From Acanthornis magna (Eukaryota; Chordata; Aves; Passeriformes; Acanthizidae), in assembly GCA_036785705.1 (NCBI GenBank), contig JAWUZG010000036.1, forward strand, positions 11,341,501-11,405,500: a DNA stretch of 64,000 nt, given 5' to 3'. Below the pieces are notes generated by a model. The model had not been told where the DNA came from, made no database searches, and worked only from the letters and a program-made list of their open reading frames with translations. The stretch's first letter is position 1, and each line of letters starts with the position of its first letter. Positions 26,057 through 39,914 of this stretch are shown in pieces. The position numbers and the translations under genes were made by a program.

Positions 26057-26505
26057 TTTCACAGAATCACACAGTCAGAGAATAAACTAGGTTGGAAAAG
26101 ACCTCTGAGGTCATCAAGTCCATCCTCTGACCAAGCACCACCATCAATAGACCAGGGCACTAAACGCCGTAGCGTTCAGTCTTTTCTTTAAATACCTCCA
26201 GGGACGGCCACTCCACCACCTCCCTGGGCAGCTCATTCCAGTGTCTCACTACCCTTTCTGTGAAGAAATTCCTTCTAAGGACCAACCTAAACCCAATGGC
26301 TTGAGGCTATTTCCTCCTACCCTGTCACCGGCTGCCCGTGAGAAGAGACCGACCCCCACCTGGCCACAGCCTCCTGTCAGGCAGTTTAGAGAGCGATAAG
26401 GTCTCCCCTGAGCCTCCTTCTCTCCAGGCTAACACCCCCAGCTCCCTCAGCTGCTCCTCACAGCACTTGTGCTCCAGAACCTCCACCAGCTCTGTTGACA
26501 TTCTC
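26057..26505 (-). mobile_element. CR1 LINE 3' fragment
   Basis: An antisense CR1 3' end beginning cacagaatcacacagtcaga and running through the antisense C-terminal coding part (CTCCAGGCTAACACCCCCAG near 26426). It is truncated at about 26505 and abuts the CpG island. It is very similar over its whole length to the copy at 12587-13042. Confidence 0.85.
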
Positions 26506-29030
26506 GGCCCTTCTCTTCAGCACATGTTACACACAAAATCCCTCACGTCTCACATCACCTGCGTCCCACGGACACTTCGCCTACTGTGAGGAGCTGGGCA
26601 CCACCGCACAGCGAGCGAGGTCTAGGTGATGCCACACTGAGGCACTCAAGCCAGGCTGTCTGAAACTGAGAGTTGAATGCGGAGCCGCTTTTTCAGGGCC
26701 AAGACTGAGCAAAAGGCATCGCAGCCCCTCGGTACATCGCAGCTCCCATCGGTACACTCCTGGGATCGTCTCCTCCAGCACAGGTCCTCAAATTCAAAAT
26801 TAAGCAAAATCTTACCGTCTCACCAATATCTCACACTACCAGGCTCCAAAAATAACCTGCGATCATTTGCTTTTATGTGACAGACAAAGGCAGAAATGTT
26901 AGGATAAATTGTGAAGAATTGCTTAATCCCAGCAGATGAGTCGCTAATGCATGTGTTTTATGGAGTTTGTGTGCCAGAGGGTCTGGACACATACTTAGGC
27001 ACTCATTTCACCTTGAGCACGAATTTGATAGGAGAAAGGCAAAACGTGTTTTTTTGAAATACAGGGTTTAGTTAAATCAAAAGAGGTAGAGAAAAGTTAC
27101 TGGCACATGTAACTTATGTCTTCATTTCAAAATAAGTTCAGAACCATTCTTTTTCAATCCTTGTTATAGTTTCAAAATTTGGGGTGATACCACCCAGGTT
27201 TTCAAGAGAGAGATGCAGGCAGACACACAGCGTGTAAAAGGCCCCATTTTTCCTATTTCTGGACTTTGGACCCGAGAAACAAAATTAAAAGTGTTCTTTT
27301 CTAAGAGCAAGAAAGAGAGTGACACTTTTCAAAATACACTGAAAGTATTTTTCACTTTCTTCCTGTTTCCAGAAAACAGGAGAAATTTTTCTAAATTTTC
27401 CATTGAAAAATAATAATTTGAACCAATTAAAAATAAATAAAAAAAAACCTCTGCAAAAATCTTCTCGTGTAATTTCTTATTTCCCATCTAATTCTATTTT
27501 ACAGCTGTACACTTCCCATCTGCAGAAAAGCATCATGTAAGCAAAATGATGGAGGAGAACATTTTTGTTGATACCTGTATAATAAGCAATAACTAAATAT
27601 CAGATGATAGAGTTGTTTTGCCAAATCAAGGTAAAACTATTTCAAAAAAGTGCCACCTTATTACCTCCCTTTGTGTTGGTAAGGACACAACTAAGCACAC
27701 CCAGCATACAAAGTGGCTGGGTCACTCAGCACCTTCTTAACGCTTTCTGTAAAACAAACAGCACACAAGGCACTGCTAGCATAGCTTCACAAAGGATTGT
27801 TTGCAATGCTTCAGTTGCTCGTTTAACTGAATGTGAGTTTTTTCCTGCAAGACTAACGTTTAACGAGCGGGGCCAAATATCGTCACCCTGCCTAACAGCA
27901 GACTCTGGCATGCACTGCAAAGCCAGCTCACTTGAACACTCAATAAATCAGAAACACTCAGGTGGAGCGTATTGAACTGTTACTTATCAGACCAGTGTTT
28001 GAGGCTCTTAACAAACCTTTTTCTCACACTGAAAAGTTTCTTTCAGGTGAGAAAACCTGTAACCGTGCAGTTCGTTTGATAGTGGGAGGAAAGAGGTTGC
28101 AGTTGAGAACTATATGATTGTAAACTGGAATTAAATTCAAAAGTCTTTCAAATTCAACAAGGTTTTGTTTGAGTGAATTAGGATTAGTATTAATTAATGC
28201 TGAGCAATTAATTAAAGACTGAATAATACGGCCCAATGCAATTGGTATTAAAAGCAGTAATTCCTACCTGCAAGCCTTCAACTCATGCATGCACACGTGA
28301 ATCATGAACAGATTATATGAAATGATCTGGAGGTTTTCCTATAAAATTTCTCCTGAACACTGATTAGCAAGTGGGAAATATGCCGAGGTATTACACTTGA
28401 TAGCAGCCTTAAGTAGCTCCATAGATGAAGTCAGTGGTCAATAAAAATAAGCAGGAGTGCCATGGGGAAGTCTGAACTTCAGTGTGTTTGTTAAGGAGGA
28501 TGTGTTAGGTTGTTAGAAAGTTATTATAACACCAAAGATATCCTTAATACTTTCTTCTTCACTTGAAGCACATGGTGTTTTGGAAATTGTGCGCTAGGTA
28601 AAGCTCTGTTGTCACACTGAGATTGTAACTGAATTTTAAACAAAGGAGATTTGTTATAGAAAAGTTGTACACAGCTAAGTGTATCGCTTCTGTAATGTTT
28701 CCAGCATCTCACTAATGTGTCTTGAAAGTGAAATGAGATCGTCTGGGTTAAGCGTCTTCATTTCTTTCTCACCATGGACTCATTTTAAGCTCCTCATTAT
28801 GAAACATATGCAGCTGGTTGTTCAGTTATTCTACTTCAGTACTAGAAACGTGGCTGAAATTTTGTAGGTCACTGTAAAAATATTCCCAAACCGATATGAA
28901 AAAACCATGTAGTTTGTCCTCACTGGCAGCAGATGGTGCTGATATGTTGTGCCTGGTGCTTCTTTGGAAGCTGGTATTCAGGTTATCAATACCGTAGTAA
29001 TGTCATTTTTTTTCTCATCCATTATCCCTA
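26506..29030. other. Intergenic, nothing recognised
   Basis: Intergenic sequence upstream of CDC20B. G+C is moderate up to about 26800, then it is AT-rich. Short open frames only; I see no repeat family or RNA gene. Confidence 0.5.
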
Positions 29031-29035
29031 AGATC

Positions 29036-30422
29036 TGTCGTGGGTTTGACCCTGGCTAAATGCCAGGCACCTACGACGTTTGCTCTCTATGCTCTCTCCT
29101 GCTGCAGCTATGCAGAGGAGAGGGAAAATTAACACAAAACACTGGACTTACGAGTTGAGATAAGACTACTGATAAGGGGACGCATGAGAGTCAGGGCAAA
29201 AGCAGGTGGAAGACTTAAAGTTGCAAAAAAAAGGTGATCTATTAATCTAACAGAGTCGGAGGATAAATCAGAGGTAAAAATAAGCTCTCAAGACACCGTT
29301 TCTTCACTCACCCCCCTTCCCTCTTAAGGCACTGCTTCCCAGCTCACCCCCTCCCACCTTTCCAACTAACCAACAACTCCCGGGCAGGGGCAGGGTGTGG
29401 GGTTTTTTTTCCTTAAGTCAGTCCATCACAATTCTTCTACTACAGACACTGTTTCTCTATTCGCCCCCTCCTTCTATTCAACCAACAGATCCGGGCTGGG
29501 GCAAGATATGTGGCTTTTCTTAGTCAGTCCAACGCCACAATTCTTCTGCTACAAACACTGTTTCTCTACTCACCCCTCTCCCTATTAAGGCCATTTCTCA
29601 GCTCACCCCCTCCCTCCTTCCTTCTAACCAACAGCTCCGGGGTGGGGGCAGGGTATGGGGGTTTCCTTTGGTCAGGGTCAGTCTATCAGGGAGAAGAATC
29701 TTCTACTTAGCCATGGGGGTCCCTCCCACGAGAGAAAGTCCTCTGTGAACTTCTTTGGCGTGGGTCTAATCTCCCCGCCCGATTGCTGCTGTCCGAGATT
29801 CTCTCCAGGCTGCAGATTTCCAAGCCGAGGCCAGGCTGTTTCCATCCCGGGAGCAAGGCCTCTCTCTCTCCTGCAAGGCCTTTGCAACTCTCAGTCTCCA
29901 CTGGGACTCCCACTGGAACACAGCTTCCTGCAGGCTTCCACCTGCTCCTCTGGCATGGGCACCTCCCCACAGGCTGTGGGTGGTTCTCTGCACCCCCTGG
30001 ACCCCATGGGCTGCAGGGGGACCACCTGCTCTCCCCCCACGGTCTTCACCACAGCCGGCAGAGGGTTTTCAGCTCCTGCGCCTGGAGCATCTCCTCCCCC
30101 ACCTTCTCCACTGACCTTGGTGCCTCCATGTTGTTCTCCCTCACATATTTTCACCTCCTCCTCCTCCTTCCCTGGCTAAAAAGAAGGGCTTGCTCACGTT
30201 GTTTTGATTTCTTCTTAAACATGTTTTCACAGAGGCGTAACTAACATTTCTAATTGGCCCAGGTTTGGCCAGCAGCATGTCCATCATCTTCAGAGCCATC
30301 AGAGATTGGCTCTGCTGGACATGGTGGAGAAATTTCCAGAATCTTTACTCAGGACATGCAGGAGCCATCTTTGTACCCCACCCTATCCACTGGCAAAACC
30401 TGGGCCAGGCAAAACTATCACA
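29036..30422 (-). mobile_element. Solo LTR, 1.4-kb avian ERV family (copy 1)
   Basis: Begins TGTCGTGGGTTTGACC and ends ACTATCACA, the TG...CA ends of a retroviral LTR. It is flanked by AGATC (29031-29035) and AGACC (30423-30427), a 5-bp target duplication with one mismatch. Homologous copies are 56042-57301 (same orientation) and 61691-62681 (opposite). The interior contains many diverged GGTCC/TCCCAC-type sub-repeats. Orientation follows the copy at 61691, which shows AATAAA in its plus sense. Open frames of 80-170 codons inside are by-products of repeat composition. No internal retroviral sequence is attached. Confidence 0.85.
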
Positions 30423-30427
30423 AGACC

Positions 30428-33400
30428 TTTTAGTACAAGATTGCCATCATCCTCATCATAATACACCAGGATTTATCAAGATAAAATACAAGTCTGTAGT
30501 TTGAAGGTGAGGTTTGGACATCAGCAGCAAGCCTCACAACATTATCAGAGAATGAAGCACTGTCTGAATCAACACATTTCAGGAAAAGTTGGATTCATCA
30601 CATGCAGGCTGCTGAAGAAGGACTCAAGGACTAATACTTTTAGGACAGAGGTATTTGAGGATATGATAATGAGGTTGCTCCTTGCCAAATGACTGCTGGC
30701 AAGACATGATAGTAGCTGACACCAGGTTCTGGCAAGTAGAGAGATCTCAAGAGCTAGTCAGAGAATATTGTCTTAAAAGCAATAGATGACAAAGTGTGTC
30801 CATGTCAGATAAAGAGGGAAGTGAACAAAACTGGTCTTTATGTAATCTTTCAGGAAACTTTTGCTTAAATAAAGGCCTAGTTTGAGAAATCTTGCTAGCT
30901 AAGGAGCACAGGAACTCAGACATCAAGGCCACACTGGACTGGATACCAATGAGATGATGCAGACACTGCCTGTGACACCCAGGATAAACTAAGAAAGGTG
31001 TAACAAACTGTGTTAAGAAAAGGATTACCATTTAACAGTGTGAGGGATCTGAATAAGATTTATCAGAGGTTTGAGTTGCCATTTGAAATAGGTGGAAAAA
31101 ATCTGTTGAACATATAGCAGTGAACATTTGTTTCCATTTTTCATTTGCAAAATCAAGAGAGATTTCTGGGAATGAAGGCCTCCAACTTTCTGCCAGAGGG
31201 AAAATTATGTCCCAGCTTTGTTATATGCTTACTGAGCAGAGATCCTGAGATATGAAAACATCTTAATTTTTCTTCCTGTATTTCTTCATTGTTCTCTCTA
31301 GATTTTCAGCCACTACACCAGAAAGATCCCAATCTTGTTGCCTGCTCAGTGCTTAAATACTTCTGAGTGGGTTAGAGGAACAGTTCTCACAGCAGCACCC
31401 ACAGTTTTGCCAGAGAAAACTCTGGGTCTTTCTAAGTGGCTGACAGTTGTAGCAAATGGTAGCTCTCATTTACTAAAGGGGGTTTTGACCCTTAAGTATT
31501 TCTACCTGCAACAGAAAGCAAAGAATGCAAGGGGAAGGAAGAAATCGGGAAAGAAATAGGGACTCAATTCATGTGGCTGTTCTCATCACATCATTTCACA
31601 CTGCAGTGAGCAGCTGTTGTTTAGACTCCAGAATGAAATATTGTTGACCAGGTAACTGGAATATTCTGGCAATGAACTCAAAGCTTCATTTTAGCTGTAC
31701 AAAGGAGAGGTAATTAAGAGGACAGGAGGAGGAAATAGTTCCTGCTTCTTTGCTGGGGCTTATATTAAAGCCAACAATTAACATCTCAGTCCAGTACTCT
31801 GTTCATTAGAAATCTCCCATTACATTTATCTTTGCCAGCACAGTAAAAGTGGCTGTGAACATGAGGGGAGTGAGCTCTACAAAATAACTATCCACTATTA
31901 CTCTTCAGATGAACCCCAATATTCAAACATTAAGGAAAATTACATCTCCTATGCAAACAAGTGAAAAAACAAGGAAAAAATATGTAATTGTTACTTTTGT
32001 GCTGCATTTTGTGAAAAGTATGCATTATGTACATAGACTGGCACATAAAAGACTAAATGCTGTCTTTATACAAATTTTTCTGACTTTTGCCCACTTGTGC
32101 CACACTGTCACCTGCACCTAAACCCCTTTTATTTCCAATGTTAATTTTAACAATAATAACAAGCCTTTTTGGCAAGCATGTGTGAATAGACCAAGCCTCT
32201 GTTTAGCTCAGGGAGGACTTTGTGTCACCTGTCACTTTCTGGTTTTATTCATTTAAAAAGAGAGAGGTGGAAAAAAAACCCAAGAAAACAAGGGCACCAA
32301 GGGATAACTGCATTTTGATAAATTATATTCATTTTCATGTAACACACAGTTAACTCCCAGGATTTTCAATTTTAATGTGACCTTCAGCTTCCATAAAACA
32401 ATAGCCTATTTCTTCATCAGCACACTATAGTAATTTCCTGGTTTTGCTTTTCCATGGACAGATCAAAAGCTGTCCTGCTAGGTCATCCATCCCAGGCCTT
32501 TCTACTAAGTTTTGCTCTTCAGTGTGTTTTCACTTTTTTTTTTGTGCACCTTACAAATCCATTTCAGCACACCACTGCTACAGTCTCAGTCAAGGCTTCC
32601 AACAGGCTGGGTTCCTGTGCTAGCATTAGAGAGTGTAAATGTAAATGTAAAACTACATTTTGTTTAGCCTTGGATAAACTCCAACTCAACAAAAGAATCT
32701 CTGGGTTCATTGCCAGCTGCCAACTCTGTGCCTAAATAATATTTCATCCTGAAATCCCAGGAGTCTGGATTAGTAAACTGCCAAAATACCACTCAGACAC
32801 GGTTCTTTCCAAAACTTCTCTAGCAGCTCCTGCTGAAAGCACAATGCTTATTTCCACATTACTAGTACCAAAATGGTATATGGTACTGTGCACTTAAGTA
32901 TTGCAAAAAGTAATTACGGCTCTGAATAATTATGAATTGCAACTATATCCAAGGCTTCAGGCACCTGCTGTAGGTAATTCCTCTCAGGTTGTCTTGGGCA
33001 CAGGGCAAAGTTTCTAACATTCTTTCCTGGATAAGCTTAAAAAGCACTGTCATCTCTCATTGCAAGCACATTTCACTCAAGTAATTGATGACAGGTTCAG
33101 CTTCATCACCTGCAAGTTCCTGAAATTCTGCTGCACCTTCATGTGATTTCCCATGGAAATAAGTCTCTGGTTTCACTATGAAAGACTAATACTTAGGGAA
33201 TCGTGTCTGACTGTATTTTCAATATGGTTGAATGCATAAGCTGAGTTTTCAGTTAAGATGCTGTTCTGGGTTTGTTTTTCTGTTTCACTCTTTCAAAACT
33301 ATCTGTTTACAACCATCAGATCAAAACAGATCTTTACAAACAGATAATATCCCTCACCTCCCCATTGAGATAACAGCTTCAGGTAAGCAGTTTTTTGATG

Positions 33401-33894
33401 ACACAGGTTAAGCCATACCCATACACTTTACAAACTTAATGTTAAAGATACCCAGTTTGTACCATACTCCATAGGAGATACTGATCTATTTCAACTCTTT
33501 GGTGTTTTTAAGCCTCTAAAACCCTTTCTTGATATTCAGGGTATAGGGGTAGGTCAAATTCATCTCTGTCAATCCACAGTGTGCAAAATTCCTTCTCCTC
33601 ACAGGAGATATATTTCTACCCCAGCTTGTCTCAGAGACACTGTGAGTCTCTAGTCCTGCGAAGTTCTTGGAACTGCTGGATTCCTGAACTCACTCAAAGG
33701 CCCACTGAGACAAAGAGCACTTCTGAATTTTCTGACATACAAATTTGATAGCAAAATTAAAAAGAGAAACATACACACCAGACAGGCAGAAACATCATAT
33801 ATACGTGTGTGATTAGCATTATGTAGTGAGGTCCTGCTAAAGTCACTAGACCAATTTGCATAATTAAGGTTAAGAGGATGTACTAATGTTTGTA
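30428..33894. other. Intergenic, nothing recognised
   Basis: AT-rich intergenic sequence with short open frames only. No repeat family, RNA gene or conserved coding motif was recognised. Confidence 0.5.
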
Positions 33895-36608
33895 GACCTC
33901 AGGCCATGGAGTTCTCCCATGCATGCCCAGCAGCTGAAATACTGTCCGTGAGAGCTGGGACTGGCCTCAGAAAATGGCTCAGGCACCTAAAAGCTGAAGC
34001 GTGGGGGGATGCAACCAAACGCCAAAAGAGTATTGTTGAGCTTTTGAGAAAGCTGCTGTGCAGATAGAGGAAGTAAGACAACTGAATGCCTTGCCTGGCG
34101 TCTCAGAGAACCCTTCTGTTGTGGGACTGCTGAGGGTGGAAGAGCACCGGGTACCAATCACCACAGCAACAGTGTGCCGTCAGCAACACCGCACCGACCA
34201 AGACTCTGTGATTCCCATCCACAAGATGATTTGCGAACTGGAGAAACAAGGGGTGGTCAGTAAGGCTCATTCACCCTTTAACAGCCCTATATGGCCAGTG
34301 CATAATTCCAGTGGAGAATGGAGACTGACAGTGGATTAACATGGTCTGAATGAAGTCACGCCACGACTGACTGCTGCTGTGCTGGACGTGCTGGAACTTC
34401 AGTATGAACTGGACTCCAAGGCAGCAAAGTGGTGCCACCATGGACATTGCAAATGCATTTTTCTCCATTCCTCTGGCAGCAGAGTGCAGGCCTCAGTCTG
34501 CTTTCACTTGGAAGTGTATGCAATACACCTGGAACCGACTGTCCCAGGGGTGGAGGCACAGTCCCATCATGTGCCATGGGTTGACCCAGGCTGCACTGGA
34601 AAAGGGTGAGGCTCTGGAACACTTGTAATACATTCACGGCAACAACATATGAGGGAACACAGCAGAGTAAGTTTTTGAGAACGGGAGAAGGTATTCAGAC
34701 CCTCCTGAAGTCTGGTTTTGCCATAAACTATGGTAAGGTCAAGGGACCTGCCCAGGAAAATCAGTTTTTAGGAGTAAAATGGCAAGATGGACATGGTCAG
34801 ATTCCAATGGACATGTTCAATAAATTAGCAGCTATATTCCCACCAACCAGCAAGAAGGAAGCACCTAGGCTTTCCTGTGGGTTTGCAGAATGCATATTCC
34901 AGATCACAGTCAAATTGTAAACCCTCTCTACCATGTGACATTAAATGAGAATGATTTCAAGTGGGGACCTGAACAACAACAAGCTTTTGAACAAATGACA
35001 CAGGAGATTGTTCACGGACAATGGTCCTTCCTGGAGTCCTGGCAAAAGGTACCCAGGAGACTTGAGTATGACCCCTGGAGTTCTGGAGTCAGGAATACAA
35101 AGAATCCAAGACCTGCTATGTCCCAACTGAAAAAGAGATGTTGGCAGCTTATGGTGGGGTTTGAGCTGCCCCAGAAATGACTGGCACTGAAGCACAGCTG
35201 CTTCTGGCATCCCGACTGCCAGTGCTGAACATTCAAAGGGAAAGGGCCTTCCACACATCATGCCACCGATGTTACATGAAATAAATGGACTGCTCTGATC
35301 ACACGGTGAGCCCAAATAGGAAACCCCAATCACCCAGCAATCTTGGAAATCGTCACAAACTGGCCCGAAGGTGAAAATTTTGGACTATCATCACCGGAGG
35401 ACGAGAAGGTGACACACGCTGAGGAGACCTCACCATACAATCAGCTACCAGAAAATGAAAAGCTATATGCTCTCTTCGCTGATGGTTCCTGCCTTGTTGT
35501 AGGGACAAATCGAAAATGGAGAAGTGCCATATCGAGTCCTACACTACTGAGGGACAAGGTGGATCCAGAGCTGCAAGCCATCCTGTTGGCTTTAGATATC
35601 GTTGAACAAGAGAAATGGCCAGTGCTCTATCTCTACACTGACTCATGAGTGGTGGAAAATGCTCTGTTGTGGTGGCTGCACTGATGGAAAAAGACCAATT
35701 GGCAGTGCAGAAGGAAACCCATCTGGGCTGCTGAAGTGTGACAAGACACCTGTGCCCAAGCAGAGAAGTTGGCTGTAAAGCACATCATGTAGATGCACAG
35801 GTACCTCAGAGTTGGGCTACTGAAGAACATCAGAACAAAGGAGAGGTGGATCGAGCTGCCAAGACTGAGGTGTCTCAGGTGGTTCTGGACTGGCAGCAGA
35901 AGGATGAATTACTTCTTACTCAATGTACTGATGATGCCTCAGGTCACCCATCCAGATGGGCCCATGATCAAGGGGTTGACTTAACCATGGACACTCTCTC
36001 CCAGGTTATCTGCAACAGTGGCAGATTGGTTACAACAATCACACAACCACAAACCCACCAAGGCAAGATTTATGTATTTAAAATGGTGAAAACAACCACT
36101 AGACGGCTGTTAGGGAAGACAGTTTGCATTAGTCCTGCCTCAAGCAAAGGCAAGTCCATCCATGTGATTGTGTTTGCTCAAGGACCTGGGTGGCCTTGGT
36201 GGGTAATGAAGGACAGGGAAACATGATATGTACCTCAAGAAGATTTGATTTTTGGGTGAGAACAGTCTGTAATATTGAATTGGTTGGTATTGGTTGCTGA
36301 ATGACACTGCCACTGTGTGCTGTAACTACCATGAGCAACAAGGACTGACTGCTCCAGATAAACCAGTGATGAGCTCCTGATACAGCTCGCAATCAGCCAA
36401 CAGCACACAAGCCCTCCTGCCCTGGAAGATGTGTAGGGAGGATAGAGCCCACAGCCATGGACTACATGAACTCAAGATGGGATGCCCATTGAGTACAGAT
36501 ATAATGCCTGTGCTTGTGTATATTTATATATATATGTATATGTATATGGTGGGAAGGTGTAGAATGTGCAGAATATGATGTAGATCATATGGAATAAGGG
36601 GCGAATAC
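33895..36608 (+). pseudogene. Decayed ERV-L-like pol remnant
   Basis: A plus-strand retroviral pol relic, broken by stops and frameshifts. In order: a reverse-transcriptase N-terminal part (34190-34338, ending WRLTVD then a stop), palm segments in changing frames (34400-34620), RT thumb/connection (34700-35180), RNase H (DGSC near 35483, LYLYTDS at 35625-35645, then a stop) and integrase fragments (35800-36220). The YxDD active-site motif has decayed to YIHG (about 34629), so both catalytic aspartates are gone. The integrase core is missing: the frame jumps near 36100 from the region before the core to the C-terminal domain. No gag, env or 5' LTR is seen. It cannot encode a working polymerase. 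The family name is inferred from general pol similarity. Confidence 0.85.
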
Positions 36609-37021
36609 TGTCCTGGCTGAAACCAGGACAGGGTTAATTTTCTCTCTCTATCAAAACCATGTGGGTATGCCTAGGTTATCTGCCAGGTGGGGGGGAAGAA
36701 AGGGATTCTCACTTGCAAGAAAGAAAGGGGCTTGGGGGCCATATTGTTCTCTATCTCAGAAAGCTACATAACACCGGGTGTGCTTGGTTTGACTCTGTGA
36801 GCATTGTCTGTGTAATCGCCCTCTTTTACACATTGTTGTTAGTAGTGTTGTTGTTACTTTTCATTTTCTTATCTCATTGCTGTTTCCAGTAAATTGTTAT
36901 CCTATAATTCTGCTTTTTTTTTTTTTTCTCCTTCTCTCTCTCACCAGCATGAAGGTGGGGGGCTAGAGAGCTGGGAGTGGCTGCACCGAGTTGAACTTCC
37001 AGCTGGGTTCAAATCATGTCA
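36609..37021 (+). mobile_element. 3' LTR of the ERV-L-like element
   Basis: Begins TGTCCTGGCTGAAACCAGG (with an internal short palindrome CCTGGCTGAAACCAGG) and ends CAAATCATGTCA, consistent with TG...CA. It directly follows a purine-rich stretch (ggaataaggggcgaa at 36591-36605) that fits a polypurine tract, and a TA/TG-rich stretch at 36517-36548. As no 5' LTR or target duplication was found, the provirus is 5'-truncated or rearranged. The right boundary is approximate. Confidence 0.75.
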
Positions 37022-39905
37022 CCCTCACAGGCAATTGCAACAACAATTTCCTGGGTGAAAAAGATAACAGGGTCAAAATTCAAGTTAACCTATTTTAACA
37101 AGTGAGTTCTAATTGTGATTGCGTTGTCCACATAAGAAATCTGGAGATTTTACTAAAAATGAATGTTTTCATTTGTTTTACCAACACGTGGAAACCTTGA
37201 AGACACTTACTGATTTATTTTTCATAGTATTTAAGAGTATAAAGTAAATATTGAACATAAATAATCACTTGCTATCAGAGTTTGAACAGGTGCTAGGTGC
37301 AAGGCAGACTTTAAGACTGTTTCTGCTACGGCTATGAAATAGCTGTGCCAAAGCAAACTACAACCTCTTTTGACCTCATTAGCTTTAGCTGTTTGTTAAG
37401 GCTGTGCAATGCAAAATGCAAATAATGGCTGCTGACCAGAAGTCAGTGTTCATAAAAGATGAAGTGTGCTGCTGCTGTCAAATAAAAAAGACTGCAATAT
37501 GCTTTCCTTTTTCCTGAAGTTAGACATAGGGGGAAATATTTAGAAAAATATTCAGGAAAACAAGGTAATGAGTGTCAGTGAAATACCATTTCTCTGCAAT
37601 CACTGAAGAGCCAAACCCAATAGGAGTGGTTTAGTGCTGCTGCTACAGCACCATAGCCATGTTACAGTCTGGTCTCTACATGACCATCAAGTGCTCGGGC
37701 CATCTCAATGCCTGCCTGCCACCACACAGGCTCTGAGGCAAACAGACAGGAACATCAGTTGCATCTCTGTGTTGGAATATGAATGGCAGTTGTATGGACA
37801 TGAGTGCTTCAAAAACAGTGATCAGAGCAATTAAATGACACCAAGTGTGTGCCCGTGTTTATAAACATCTTGGTATAAACATCAAAGCAAGAGCATTTCT
37901 ATTAGTGACATGCAGAGCTTAGCTCAGACTTGTGAATGGGCAATATTTTCTCTTTATGACCCATTGAGCAACCCTGGCAAGCCGTGCAGAAAAATGCCGT
38001 GCTGGATACTGCTTTTAGATCATGTGGTGAATAATATTGTTGATAAAAAAGGTTTTCACAAATTATAACAGAAACCCTATGCCATTTCTAAATAACTCCA
38101 TCCAGGTCCCTTCTGCCCTTTCCATCCTGAAAAGATTTAAAATTACTGACTTAATATGCATGTACTTACTAGAAGTTAGTTGTCTTTCTAGTATTTAGTT
38201 CTAATCAAATTGTACCTTGAGGTCTAGTGTAATTTTTTAATTAACACCTAAGGATTTTACCCAAGAAAAAACCCCATGTTCCCAGAACAAGGTATATGTG
38301 AAACTGGTGTGCATATCTTCAACACATGATCAGTAAACCCTTACCCAAATTAAAAGGTATTTTTCTCTTTCACCTGAAAATGTTCCAGTTGTCTGTAGTT
38401 CTGCACCATCACGTTTACATAGCCTTCTCCAGGGGTCAACTTCTGATAGAACAACCATGAAACATGGGCATCAAGGGGCCAGGCTTTTTTCCCTGTCCCC
38501 TTTGATCCCATCAACTCCTGCCTGACAGAAAGACACTGGGAGTCCTTCTAATTTACTGTTGTTGAAAGCAGTCATGTTGAAAGCAGTTTTAATCTGTGCA
38601 AGAAATTTGCCCACTTTTTATGCAGCTCTTGTATGGAAGTGGATGGGTAAGTATAAATTTTAAGTATACCTTTGTAGATTAAAGGAAATGTTTATAGTGT
38701 ACCACTAGAAATATGTTTATAGCCTTGCACCATGACCATACCATGTTGCATACCAAACACCTTTTATCAGTGTCTGTCTGTGTGTCTGATGATGCTTCTG
38801 TGAGCCTGAGAAACATCTTCATCTGATTAGCCAATTTTCAGCCTTTCCAATAGATCACATCTCAAAATTAATCAAGGAACCTTTTACTATAGAACACCAT
38901 GAGTAAAACTAATCAGTGGAAATGCCATAGCAGGTTCACTGAAATAGTGGATAAAAATGTATTTGTAATTGTGAAAAGACTTGAAGTAGCAGCATGATCA
39001 ACAGTACTGACAATCCAACAGGGTGGTTATTTTATTGCTGCATCCTACAAGAAGTGTATACTCTTAGTGTGTCACTTCATTTCTGAGGAAATAATATGCT
39101 TAGGGGCATTACAAAATTGTATACACTACACATTTTGTGTTTAATTTCATAAAACACTGAGAGGAAATGCAGATATATACATATATGCTACCCTTTGTTA
39201 CCAGTTTATTCTCTGCTGAATTCAGGCAGACAGGAGGATTTTGTCTCTCTTGTCTGTCAAACCAGAGCTTTCATACACCATTTTGGCCAAAGTGGCAATG
39301 GTCTTCTGCAGAAATATAAGTGTCACTGAAGTCATCCCAGGGTTGAGTCTGTAGTGCCCCAGAAAGGGCTCAGCACCATTGCTGCTAAAAAAATGTCAGT
39401 GCTGCAGACATGAAGGACCTCAGATACTCAATGACCACTTTTGCAGTTTCCTAGCAGCCATACAACCACATGTTGTGCTGGCAACAACAATCGTTCTCCT
39501 TCCAAACACATCTCTGCTTGCCAAAAGCACAACAGTGTGTGCAGGATTTCAACTCCCCTAGGAAGTCCACTGAAGTGATGATGTGCTATCAGCTTAACCA
39601 TCACACAAGCCTGTCACAGTTGGACTGCTGTTGATGTGCATGGACCCACAAAAGAACACTGGAAAATTTGAGTAACAAAAACCGGATAATTTCACACAGA
39701 GAAAATTGCTACCCTGGGTGGATCACACTGCGTCCCTTGTGTGCCACAGAAATATAAAATTATCAGGTACCACTTCGTGTGTGTTATCAGCGGTTCAGCT
39801 TTCAAACTAGTAGGTGAAATTAAATGTATCCATCCAGAAGAGTTTAATATTATTCTTTGCATTTCTCTTTACTTGAGTTAGTACCACTATACGTTAAAAG
39901 CAGCA
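37022..39905. other. Intergenic between ERV remnant and MCIDAS
   Basis: AT-rich sequence with no recognised gene or repeat. It may carry distal regulatory sequence for MCIDAS, but nothing in the sequence shows this. Confidence 0.45.
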
Positions 39906-39908
39906 TGT

Positions 39909-39914
39909 TTTATT
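39909..39914 (-). terminator. Candidate MCIDAS poly(A) signal
   Basis: AATAAA on the minus strand (forward tttatt), about 640 bases past the MCIDAS stop codon. It is the first clear hexamer I found downstream. Use of this site is inferred. Confidence 0.4.

Noticed and set aside
29655..30244. Frames of 153-174 codons
   Set aside because: They lie inside a solo LTR and are broken differently in the sister copies.
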